The notes below the pieces were generated by a model. The model saw only the letters and a list, made by a program, of their open reading frames with translations. It searched no databases and was not told where the DNA came from. From the NCBI GenBank assembly GCA_025359105.1, contig JANYHK010000057.1, positions 1 through 40,444 of the forward strand: a stretch of 40,444 bases of DNA, given 5' to 3'. Positions 25,075-34,498 of this stretch are shown piece after piece (within the stretch, counting starts at the first letter, position 1; every line of letters begins with the position of its first letter). The stretch comes from Myxococcales bacterium. Lineage in GTDB: Bacteria; Myxococcota_A; Polyangia; Polyangiales; Polyangiaceae. The translations under genes and the position numbers were made by a program.

Positions 25075-26352
25075 CGCCGTCACCGGCGCGTGGGTCCGGG
25101 GCGCCACCGTCGCGCGCTCCGGCGCACCGAACGCCGCGAGCACGGCGTAATACTCGTACTCGCACGGGACGACGTCGAGGTGCTGAGCGCCGCGCTCGCG
25201 GAGGAGGTAGCCGTGCGCCACCTGGGCGGACCGCTCCTCGTCACCGTAGCGCCCGGGGTACCCTGGCCAACCGCCCACCGAATAGCCGAGCATCGCCGCC
25301 GCCAGCGCCGCCGTCACGCCCACGACCAACCCTCGGCCCCCGTCGGGGGTCCCGAAGCGGCTGGGCGCCGATGCCCACGCGCGCCGGACGGCGTGCGCCG
25401 CGCCGTCGGTGCCGAACATGGCGAGGATCCACCACACGCCGAGCAGCGCACGATCGGGGTGGTGCGTCGGAGCGCTGTCGCGCAAGTCGCCGTACACGAG
25501 GAACGTGATCGTCGCGACGACGGCTACGAGCGGCCACGTCCAGCGCGCGCGCACCGCCGGCCACGCCAGCGCCAGGACGCCGCAAGCCGACAGCGCTGCC
25601 GCGAGCGGCGCGCCACGGACCAGCGCGACGGGGTTGCCGAGTAGCTTGTCGGCGAGGGGAATGGACGCCGCGCCCAGCGACTGCCGGTACGCGCTCACGC
25701 GCGCCACGAAGTGCAGCGGATCGCCGTGCGCGTGGCCATTCCACGCGATCCACAGGGCCGGACCGGCCGCCGCCACCAGCGCGACGCCGAACCGCCGCCC
25801 GCGCAAAACCGCCGCGCACGCGACCACCGCGCACACCGGCCACGCCTCGTACCGCGAAAGCGCCGCTCCGCAGGCGCACGCCGCAGCCGCCATCGGCACC
25901 CCACGCGGCGCCGCGCACGCGAGCGCCGCCGCCGCGACGAGCGCCGCCGTCGGCATCTCGGGGACCGGCGCCGCGCCCGCCCACGCGCTCCACGGCAGCG
26001 TCGTCGCAAAGAGGACGCCCAGGCCTGCGGCCGCGCGACCGACGCCGATCGCGCGCGCCGCGAGGTACGGCGCCGGCGTCGCGAGCACGCCGAGCACGCA
26101 CGCGACGACGGTAGCCACGCCGAGCGACCGCCCGAACGCCGCCATCGCGCCGCCGCAAATCCAAACGGGGAGGGGCAGCCAGCTCGTCCCCGTAGGATCG
26201 AGCTTCGGCACGTGCGCGAACGCCTCGGCGTGGACGACGCGCGCGTAATCGTCGTCCGAGACATGCGTGAAGCCGATGGCGAGCACGCACACCGTCACCG
26301 CCGCCTTCGCCACGCAGAGCAGCGCGACGTCGACGGCGAGGTCGCGCTTCAC
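25045..26352 (-). CDS. Polytopic membrane protein, glycosyltransferase 39/83-like
   Basis: The 435-aa product is hydrophobic throughout, with about ten membrane helices. An early periplasmic-loop acidic motif (HVSDDDYARVVHAE, near residue 30) is followed by LPLPVWICG. This resembles the first loop of PMT/ArnT-type glycosyltransferases, which use polyprenyl-phosphate sugars. The C-terminal part includes PCEYEYYAVLAAFG. The substrate is unknown. The GTG start at 26352 was chosen because the earlier frame runs through secG. It lies 23 bp downstream of secG and is probably co-transcribed. Its 3' end overlaps the lasso exporter gene on the other strand. Confidence 0.7.
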   Translation of the reverse strand: MKRDLAVDVALLCVAKAAVTVCVLAIGFTHVSDDDYARVVHAEAFAHVPKLDPTGTSWLPLPVWICGGAMAAFGRSLGVATVVACVLGVLATPAPYLAARAIGVGRAAAGLGVLFATTLPWSAWAGAAPVPEMPTAALVAAAALACAAPRGVPMAAAACACGAALSRYEAWPVCAVVACAAVLRGRRFGVALVAAAGPALWIAWNGHAHGDPLHFVARVSAYRQSLGAASIPLADKLLGNPVALVRGAPLAAALSACGVLALAWPAVRARWTWPLVAVVATITFLVYGDLRDSAPTHHPDRALLGVWWILAMFGTDGAAHAVRRAWASAPSRFGTPDGGRGLVVGVTAALAAAMLGYSVGGWPGYPGRYGDEERSAQVAHGYLLRERGAQHLDVVPCEYEYYAVLAAFGAPERATVAPRTHAPVTALCPRVVPRD

Positions 26353-26375
26353 GAGCGTCTGGTCGGCTCCCTGGT

Positions 26376-26747
26376 CTACGGTGCGCTCGCGGGCGGTGCC
26401 GGCGGCGTGTCCGACGGCTTCGGATCGGTCTTCGCGTCCTTGGGACGGGCGGTGCCCTTGTCGGTCGGCTTCTTCGCGGCTTCCTGAACGGCCTTCGCCT
26501 TGAGGGCGCGGTCGCCGCTCGACGACAGGTACGCCAGCGACACGCTCGTCAGCATGAAGATGCCTGCGCAGATCGCGGTCGCCCGCGTCAGGATGTTTCC
26601 GGCGCCACGGCCGCCGAAGACCTGAGCCGCCGCGCCGCCGCCGAACGCCGCGCCGAGCCCGCCGCCTTTGCCCTGCTGCAGGAGGACCACGAACATGAGG
26701 ACGGCGCACGCGCCGATGTGGATGATGTCGAGGATCGTGGTCAGCAT
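26376..26747 (-). CDS. secG: Preprotein translocase subunit SecG
   Basis: The 123-aa protein has the two-helix SecG pattern: TTILDIIHIGACAVLMFVVLL, then QQGKGGGLGAAFGGG with the conserved Gly-rich loop, and NILTRATAICAGIFMLTSVSLAYL as the second helix. It stabilises the SecYEG channel in the inner membrane. The C-terminal 40 residues are an added Lys/Pro/Asp-rich tail not found in short SecG proteins. The start codon shares one base with the tpiA stop (TGATG). The order gap, pgk, tpiA, secG is a common bacterial arrangement. Confidence 0.93.
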   Translation of the reverse strand: MLTTILDIIHIGACAVLMFVVLLQQGKGGGLGAAFGGGAAAQVFGGRGAGNILTRATAICAGIFMLTSVSLAYLSSSGDRALKAKAVQEAAKKPTDKGTARPKDAKTDPKPSDTPPAPPASAP

Positions 26748-27535
26748 CAGGACTTTCCAGGGGTGCCGGAGGCGATGGCCTCTGCCGCACGGGCGATAGC
26801 ACCGAACTGCGCGACATCCAAGCTTGCGCCGCCGATGAGCCCGCCGTCCACGTTCGGACAACCCAATAGTCCCGCGGCGTTGTCCGGTTTCAGGGAACCC
26901 CCATAGAGAAGGCGGGTCCGGGCGGCCAGGTCGGTGGATTTGCCGTTGAGCCAGGTCCGGATGGCCTCGTGGACCTCCTCCGCCTCGGTCGGTCCGGCGT
27001 TCTTGCCCGTCCCGATAGCCCAGACCGGCTCGTACGCGATGGCGACGCTCGCCGCGTCCTGCGCGAGAATGTCGAGCACGGCGTCGACCTGCCGCTTCAC
27101 GACGCGCAGCGTCTCGCCCGCCTCGCGCTCCTTCAGCGTCTCGCCGACGCACACGATCGGGAGGAGCTTGGCGCCGAGGGCCGCGACCGTCTTCTCGGCG
27201 ACGGCGCCGTCTGTCTCCCCGAAGAGCTGCCGGCGCTCGCTGTGCCCGAGGATGACCCACGTGCAGCCGGCGTCCTTCAGCATCGCCGCGCTGATTTCCC
27301 CGGTGAATGCGCCGCTGCCCTTGGAGTGCATGTTCTGGCCGGCGATCCCGACCGCCGTGCCGTGGCACTCGGCCGCGCATGCCGCGAGCGCGGTGAACGG
27401 GGGGCCGATGACGACGTCGGTGTGTGACACCGCCCGGGCGAGCGCCGCGATCTCCGCCGCGAGCGACACGCCCGTTGGGCCGCCGTGGTTCATCTTCCAG
27501 TTGCCCGCGATGAGCGGCCGTCGGGTCTTGTTCAT
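26747..27535 (-). CDS. tpiA: Triosephosphate isomerase
   Basis: The 262-aa enzyme interconverts glyceraldehyde-3-phosphate and dihydroxyacetone phosphate. Visible signatures are GNWKMN (substrate Asn/Lys), WVILGHSERR with the catalytic His, AYEPVWAIGTG with the catalytic Glu and loop 6, and LLYGGSLKPDNA. The length is standard. The ATG at 27535 overlaps the pgk stop (ATGA), so the two are translationally coupled. Confidence 0.97.
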   Translation of the reverse strand: MNKTRRPLIAGNWKMNHGGPTGVSLAAEIAALARAVSHTDVVIGPPFTALAACAAECHGTAVGIAGQNMHSKGSGAFTGEISAAMLKDAGCTWVILGHSERRQLFGETDGAVAEKTVAALGAKLLPIVCVGETLKEREAGETLRVVKRQVDAVLDILAQDAASVAIAYEPVWAIGTGKNAGPTEAEEVHEAIRTWLNGKSTDLAARTRLLYGGSLKPDNAAGLLGCPNVDGGLIGGASLDVAQFGAIARAAEAIASGTPGKS

Positions 27536-28749
27536 GTGCGCAGAACCTCGATCCCCGGGAGCTTCTTCCCCTCGATCAGCTCGAGCGAGGCGCCGCCACC
27601 GGTGGAGATGTGCCCCATCTTCTTCGCGATATCGCCGCCGGCCGCGTGGACCGCCGCCGCGCTGTCGCCGCCGCCGACGACGGTGAACGCGTTGGAGTCG
27701 GCCATGGCCTGGGCGACGCCGAAGGAACCCCCCGCGAACGCCTTCTTCTCGAACATGCCCATCGGGCCGTTCCAGAAGATCGTCTTCGCCGTCGCGAAGC
27801 GCCTGGCGAACGCCGCCACGGTGTCCGGCCCGATGTCGAGCGCCATGGTTCCCTCCGGGATCTCCGAGACGCGCACGGTCTTGCCCTCGGTCGACTCGAG
27901 GTCGGGCGCGACGACGACGTCCACCGGCAAGAGGATCTCGACCTTCTTCTCCGCCGCCTTCTCGAGCAGCGTGCGCGCGAGGGCGAGCTTGTCCTCCTCG
28001 ACGCGAGAAGCTTGCACCCGCACGCCCTTGGCCGCGAGGAACGTGTTGGCCATGGCCCCGCCGATGACCAGCGCGTCGACCTGGCCGAGGAGCGCCTCGA
28101 TGACGGCGATCTTGTCGCTCACCTTCGCGCCGCCGAGCACGGCGACGTACGGCTTGTCCGCGCCGAGCACGAGCTTGCCGAGCGCGGCGATCTCCTTCTC
28201 GAGCAAAAACCCGCACCCGCGCTCGGGGAAGAGCTTCGCGATCGCGTGAACGCTGGCGTGGGCGCGGTGCACGGCACCGAACGCGTCGTCGACGTACACC
28301 CCGTCTTGCGCCAGGCTCGCGAGCTTCTGCGCGAAGTCGGCGTCGTCCTTCTCCTCCTCCTCGTGGAAGCGGAGGTTCTCGAGCAGGCACACCTGCCCGG
28401 CGCGCAGATCGCCGATGACCTTCTTCGGCGCGTCGCCGATGCAGTCCTCCGGGACGTGCACCTCGATGCTCATGAGCTCTGCGAGGCGCGCGCCGCACGG
28501 CTCCATGCCGAGGCCCGCCGTCTTGCCGGGCTTGGGCCGCCCGAGGTGGCTCGCGAGGATGACCCGGGCGCCGCGCTCGAGCGCGTGCTTGATGGTCGGG
28601 ATGGCCTCGCGGATGCGCGAGTCGTCGGTGATGACAGAGGGGTTATTCTTGTCGAGCGGAACGTTGAAGTCGACCCGAAGGAAGACCCGCTTGTTCTCGA
28701 TCGCCAGATCCTTGATCGACTTGATGCCCTGGAGCGGATTGGCGGCCAT
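27532..28749 (-). CDS. pgk: Phosphoglycerate kinase
   Basis: The 405-aa glycolytic enzyme transfers the acyl phosphate of 1,3-bisphosphoglycerate to ADP. The family signature RVFLRVDFNVPLD is near the N-terminus, followed by ILASHLGRPKPG, LLENLRFHEEEE, VAVLGGAKVSDKI and the C-terminal FTVVGGGDSAAAV. All are intact and the length is normal. The ATG at 28749 lies 14 bp after the gap stop. It sits second in the gap-pgk-tpiA-secG run. Confidence 0.97.
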   Translation of the reverse strand: MAANPLQGIKSIKDLAIENKRVFLRVDFNVPLDKNNPSVITDDSRIREAIPTIKHALERGARVILASHLGRPKPGKTAGLGMEPCGARLAELMSIEVHVPEDCIGDAPKKVIGDLRAGQVCLLENLRFHEEEEKDDADFAQKLASLAQDGVYVDDAFGAVHRAHASVHAIAKLFPERGCGFLLEKEIAALGKLVLGADKPYVAVLGGAKVSDKIAVIEALLGQVDALVIGGAMANTFLAAKGVRVQASRVEEDKLALARTLLEKAAEKKVEILLPVDVVVAPDLESTEGKTVRVSEIPEGTMALDIGPDTVAAFARRFATAKTIFWNGPMGMFEKKAFAGGSFGVAQAMADSNAFTVVGGGDSAAAVHAAGGDIAKKMGHISTGGGASLELIEGKKLPGIEVLRT

Positions 28750-28763
28750 GGGGTGCGCGTCCG

Positions 28764-29780
28764 TCAGAGCTTCGCGGCGACGATCTGGGCCAGCTCGATC
28801 ATCCGATTCGAGAAGCCCCACTCGTTGTCGTACCAGGAGAAGACCTTCACGAACCGGTCGCCCATGACCTGGGTGATCGTCGCGTCGAAGACCGACGAGC
28901 GCGGATCGCCGATGTAGTCGCTCGAGACGAGCGGCTCTTCGGTGTAGCCGAGGATGCCCTTCATCGGGCCCTCGCTCGCGGCCTTCATCGCCGCGTGGAT
29001 GGCTTCCTTGGTGGTCGGGCGCTCGGTCTCGAGGGTGAGGTCGACGATCGACACGTCCATCGTCGGCACGCGGACGGCCTGGCCGTCGAACTTGCCCTTC
29101 AGCTCGGGGATGACCTCGGCGAGCGCCTTCGCCGCGCCGGTCGACGACGGGATCATGTTCTGCGCGGCCGCGCGCGCGCGCCTCAGATCGCCCTTGCGGT
29201 GGGGGATGTCGAGGACAGCCTGGTCGTTGGTGTACGAGTGGATCGTCGTCATCAGGCCCTGCTTGATGCCGAAGCTGTCCATCATGACCTTGGCGATCGG
29301 CGCGAGGCAGTTCGTCGTGCACGAGCCGTTCGAGAGGATGTGGTGCTTGGTGGGCTCGTACTTCTCGGTGTTCACGCCGAGCACGACGGTCAAGTCGTGG
29401 CCCTTCGCGGGCGCGCTGATGAGCACCTTCTTGGCGCCGGCGGTGATATGCGCTTGTGCCTTGTCGCGCTCGGTGAAGAGACCCGTGCACTCGAACACGA
29501 TGTCGACGCCGAGCTCCTTCCACGGCAGCTTCGCCGGATCCTTCTCGGCGGTGACCCGCACCTTGTGCCCGTCGACCGTGAGCGAGCCCTCGCCCGGCGT
29601 CGCCTTCGCCTCGGCGCGGCCGTGCACGGTGTCGTAGTTGTAGAGGTGGGCGAGCGTCTTGGCGTCCGTGAGATCGTTGATGGCCACGAGCTCGAGGTCC
29701 TCCATCTTCCGCTCATGCATCGCCCGGACGATGCAGCGACCGATACGACCGAACCCGTTGATGGCAATCTTCGTGGGCAT
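28764..29780 (-). CDS. gap: Glyceraldehyde-3-phosphate dehydrogenase, type I
   Basis: The 338-aa enzyme begins with the NAD-binding motif INGFGRIGR. The catalytic Cys lies in LSNGSCTTNCLAP near residue 153, and the catalytic His in HSYTNDQAV. WYDNEWGFSNRM closes the domain. The ATG at 29780 has GGAG 8 nt upstream. It is the first gene of the glycolytic run, and its promoter must lie in the region up to the ftsH terminator. Confidence 0.97.
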   Translation of the reverse strand: MPTKIAINGFGRIGRCIVRAMHERKMEDLELVAINDLTDAKTLAHLYNYDTVHGRAEAKATPGEGSLTVDGHKVRVTAEKDPAKLPWKELGVDIVFECTGLFTERDKAQAHITAGAKKVLISAPAKGHDLTVVLGVNTEKYEPTKHHILSNGSCTTNCLAPIAKVMMDSFGIKQGLMTTIHSYTNDQAVLDIPHRKGDLRRARAAAQNMIPSSTGAAKALAEVIPELKGKFDGQAVRVPTMDVSIVDLTLETERPTTKEAIHAAMKAASEGPMKGILGYTEEPLVSSDYIGDPRSSVFDATITQVMGDRFVKVFSWYDNEWGFSNRMIELAQIVAAKL

Positions 29781-29992
29781 GACGCGTGCTCCTTGTAGGC
29801 AAACGCGATGAAGGGGCGCAAACCGTAGTGCCTGCCCGCCTTTAGCGCAAGGCACACTCGCGGTTCTTGCACGCACGCACGCTTCGCTCCCGCCCCGTCG
29901 TGCGAAGCACGACATCGCGGAGCGACGCGTGGGGGAGGGCTCCGCGCACGAGCGCAGCGACGCGCGGAGGGGGCCCCGCAGGGTTAGGAAGG
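29781..29992 (-). promoter_or_regulatory. Upstream region of the gap operon, hairpin-rich
   Basis: This non-coding stretch contains GTCGTGC-GAA-GCACGAC (29897-29913) and a larger CTCCGCGC...GCGCGGAG pair further on. A GCAC/GCAG-type repeat (gcacgcacgcacgc) is adjacent. A promoter for gap is expected here, but no convincing -35/-10 pair was found. Confidence 0.4.
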
Positions 29993-30021
29993 AGCAACCG
30001 GGGTTTGAAAAATCCCGGTTG

Positions 30022-30023
<2 letters not shown>
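29993..30023. terminator. Hairpin terminator after ftsH
   Basis: AGCAACCGGG (29993-30002) pairs perfectly with CCCGGTTGCT (30014-30023). TTT/AAA pairs inside the loop extend the stem. It begins within the ftsH stop codon. The minus-strand flank is TCCTTCC rather than a full T-run, so termination efficiency is uncertain. Confidence 0.7.
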
Positions 30024-31968
<1,945 letters not shown>

Positions 31969-32087
31969 CTCAGAGACGGCCGCCGGTGAGGGTGGCGCGC
32001 GAGTCCGCTAGAAAAGTCACTACCTATGATGCGTACCATCGCCCCGGGGATTCGCCTAGGACCCTCCACGATTCGGTGGGAGCTGAA

Positions 32088-32996
32088 CTAGATGGGATCC
32101 GTTCCCTTTTTCGTTGCCACATGTGCGCGCTTTCGCGTCGTCTTCTCGCTCACTACCAGATGGTGTGTACGGTCGTGACGCGCGACAAGGTCACCCTTCA
32201 ACTTCACGATCGCGCCCGGACGATTGCCGCGGGCCAGCTCGAGCAGAGCGTCCCGTGATTTCCGTGGAATTCCCGCGAGTGGGTCCTCCGGAAGGGCGCC
32301 AAGCTGGTCCGCGAGTGCGGAGAGATGCGCGACGATTTGCGGGCTGAGCTCGGTGAGGAGGGGGAGCAGGCGGGTGCGGACCTGCACGCGGGCGAACCGG
32401 GGATCGAGGTTGGACGGGTCGCGGGCGAAGGGTAGCGCGTGTCGCACAAGGTGGGCGTCGATGTCGGCCCGGCGGGCGTCGAGGAACGGTCGAACGAGCA
32501 CGTCGCCGCGGGCCCGCGCCGGAAGGACGGCCAGACCGGTTGGACCGCTCCCGCGAAGCAGGCGCAGGAGGAAAGTCTCGGCGCGATCGTCGGCGTGGTG
32601 CGCCGTCGCGATGGCGATCGCACCGACTCGCGCCGCGACCTCGCGCAGCGCCTCGTACCGCGCCTCACGCGCGCGCGCCTGGAGGTTGCCGCCTGGCGTG
32701 ACCTTCACCTGCGTGCGTCCGAACGGCACCTCGAGGCGCTCGGCGAGGCGCTCGGCGAGATCGAGCTCGGCGCCCGCTTCGTCGCGCAGTCCGTGATCGA
32801 CGCCGTGGGCGACGAGCGCGTGGCCGAGCGTCTTCCGAAGGAGCGCGAGGACGTGCAAGAGCGCGATCGAGTCGGGGCCACCGCTCACCGCGACCAGCAC
32901 TGCCCCGCGCCCGCGCCCGCGCAGCGGACCGAACAGCGCATGCGCTTCGATCGTCCGCCGCGCAAGGGTGATCAGCGTGGGCGGGTGAGATCTCAC
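32088..32996 (-). CDS. tilS: tRNA(Ile)-lysidine synthetase
   Basis: The 302-aa enzyme converts C34 of the CAU-anticodon isoleucine tRNA to lysidine. The PP-loop SGGPDS is at 38-43, followed by VAHGVDHGLRDEA and TAHHADDRAETFLLRLLRGSG, which are typical of TilS. It is shorter than the 430-aa E. coli enzyme and lacks most of its C-terminal domain, as in many bacteria. The GTG start at 32996 overlaps the stop of the Ser-Glu-repeat miniprotein (GTGA), so earlier in-frame starts are unlikely. Confidence 0.94.
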   Translation of the reverse strand: MRSHPPTLITLARRTIEAHALFGPLRGRGRGAVLVAVSGGPDSIALLHVLALLRKTLGHALVAHGVDHGLRDEAGAELDLAERLAERLEVPFGRTQVKVTPGGNLQARAREARYEALREVAARVGAIAIATAHHADDRAETFLLRLLRGSGPTGLAVLPARARGDVLVRPFLDARRADIDAHLVRHALPFARDPSNLDPRFARVQVRTRLLPLLTELSPQIVAHLSALADQLGALPEDPLAGIPRKSRDALLELARGNRPGAIVKLKGDLVARHDRTHHLVVSEKTTRKRAHVATKKGTDPI

Positions 32997-33214
32997 GCGA
33001 GCTCGAATTCCTTGCAAAAAACGATCGTCCGCGCTCCGCGGCGATGCTCGTGGTTGGGGTACCCGTTCGCGCACGCGCCCTGCTCTTCCACGAAGTACGC
33101 GCAATCCTCGCAAGCAAAGCGGAACCCCGACGCCGACGCCGACCCCGACTCCGACTCCGACTCCGACTCCGACTCCGACTCCGACTCCGACTCCGACTCC
33201 GACGGCGCCCTCAT
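32993..33214 (-). CDS. Ser-Glu-repeat Cys4 miniprotein, unknown function
   Basis: A 73-aa protein with two parts. Residues 5-23 are alternating Ser-Glu coded by nine perfect hexamers, followed by a Gly/Ser/Ala linker. The rest is a compact cysteine module, C35-x2-C38-x9-C48-x18-C67, with His55 and His57 (CEDCAYF, GACANGYPNHEHR, VFCKEF). It looks like a small zinc ribbon or cluster-binding fold, but I recognise no family. It overlaps both neighbours by 4 nt (ATGA with the rRNA methyltransferase, GTGA with tilS), so it is almost certainly translated. A link to RNA modification is suggested by context only. Confidence 0.8.
   Translation of the reverse strand: MRAPSESESESESESESESESESGSASASGFRFACEDCAYFVEEQGACANGYPNHEHRRGARTIVFCKEFELA
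33147..33200 (-). repeat. (GACTCC)9 hexanucleotide repeat coding Ser-Glu
   Basis: Nine perfect 6-bp units encode the Ser-Glu dipeptides of the 73-aa miniprotein. The tract sits between two translationally coupled RNA-modification genes. Unit gain or loss would lengthen or shorten the acidic tail without a frameshift. Confidence 0.93.
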
Positions 33215-34491
33215 GTGCGCCGTCGCGACATCATCACCACCGTCTCCACATGGCTCGTCCCCGGAAACATCTCGAACGTCTCGACCGTGCGCACCGCGAA
33301 GCCCGGCTCGAGCGCCGCGAGGTCCCGCCCGAGCGTCTGTGGATCGCACGACACGTAGACGACGTGCTTGGCCTTGCTCGTCGCGATCGCCTCGGACGCT
33401 CTTCGCGCGCCGGTCCGCGGTGGGTCGAGGACGACGAGATCGGTGCCCGGAGGGACGGGGTACGCCTCGGCGTCGGCCTCGACGATCTTGCCCTTGAGGC
33501 CGCGCGCCGCGAGGTTCGCGCGCGCGGCCTCGCACGCGGCGCGGTCCGATTCGACGGCGATGACCGGGGCGGTCTGCGCGGCGAAGAGGACGGTGAGGTT
33601 GCCGGCGCCGGCGAAGAGCTCGAGCACCTTCCTCGGCTGCGTCTCCTTCGCGAGCTCCGCGACGCGGGTCGCGAGGCGCACGTTCTCGTCCTCGGCGGCC
33701 TGGGCGAAGCCGCCGGCGGAGAGGCGGAGCGGCAGGCCGTCGCCGGCGCGCATCCACGGCGTCGGATCCCCGATCGTCGCGGGGCGCGAGACGCCGTCGG
33801 CGAAGATGCGCGCGCCCGCCCACTCTCCCGCGAGGACCGCCCGCTCGATGCGGCCATACACGACCGGCGCCAGGAGACCACCCCAGCGGAGCTCGAGAAC
33901 AGGCTTGCGCGTCGTCTCCGTCGTCTCCGGCATCCCGAGGGCGATCTGCACGTCGCCGCGCCCATGCGCCCCCTCGAGCAGCGGACCCACACGCGCGCGC
34001 GCGAGCTCGAGAGCCGGATCGAGCACGACGCACACGTCCACCTCGACGGGGTCCGTTCCTTGCGCCTCGTTCATTCCGACGATCGCGCGCCCGCCGCTCG
34101 CGCGGGCGTGCAGCCTGGCGCGCGTGCGGTAGCCGACGGCCCGCGCTGCCTCGTGGGTCGCGATGGGGTGCGCGCGCCACGCTTCGGGCAGGGCGCGGCG
34201 CACGATCGCAGCGTGGTGGCGGGCCTGCGATGAAGTTGTAAGATGCAACCAATCGCACCCGCCGCAGCGCTCGGTGTGATGGCACGGCGGCGGGGTCCGG
34301 TCCGGCCCCTGCACCTCCAGTGACAGGATGCGCCCGCGCGCGGGCCGCTTCGACGCGTCCACCTCCACGACGGCGCGATCTCCGGGGCAGCCCGCCCTTA
34401 CGAACACGGCGCGCCGTTCGCCGTCGATCTCCGTGATGGCGACGGCGTCGCCGCCCGGCGCAAGCTCGTCGATCGTGACGGTCAGGCGCAC
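33211..34491 (-). CDS. 23S rRNA (uracil-C5)-methyltransferase, RlmD/RumA-like
   Basis: The 426-aa enzyme has an N-terminal TRAM-like domain (VTIDELAPGGDAVA), iron-sulfur cysteines in CHHTERCGGCDWLHL with a fourth candidate in DVCVVL, and a SAM domain (LELFAGAGNLTVLFA). The catalytic signatures are VVLDPPRTGARR and VYVSCDPQTLGRDL. These match the TrmA/RlmD/RlmC group. The [4Fe-4S] cysteines favour RlmD or RlmC over TrmA. The GTG start at 34491 has GAGG 5 nt upstream and follows the lipoprotein stop by 7 bp; a longer reading would overlap that gene. It is coupled to the Ser-Glu-repeat protein. Confidence 0.9.
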   Translation of the reverse strand: MRLTVTIDELAPGGDAVAITEIDGERRAVFVRAGCPGDRAVVEVDASKRPARGRILSLEVQGPDRTPPPCHHTERCGGCDWLHLTTSSQARHHAAIVRRALPEAWRAHPIATHEAARAVGYRTRARLHARASGGRAIVGMNEAQGTDPVEVDVCVVLDPALELARARVGPLLEGAHGRGDVQIALGMPETTETTRKPVLELRWGGLLAPVVYGRIERAVLAGEWAGARIFADGVSRPATIGDPTPWMRAGDGLPLRLSAGGFAQAAEDENVRLATRVAELAKETQPRKVLELFAGAGNLTVLFAAQTAPVIAVESDRAACEAARANLAARGLKGKIVEADAEAYPVPPGTDLVVLDPPRTGARRASEAIATSKAKHVVYVSCDPQTLGRDLAALEPGFAVRTVETFEMFPGTSHVETVVMMSRRRT

Positions 34492-34498
34492 GCTGGCC

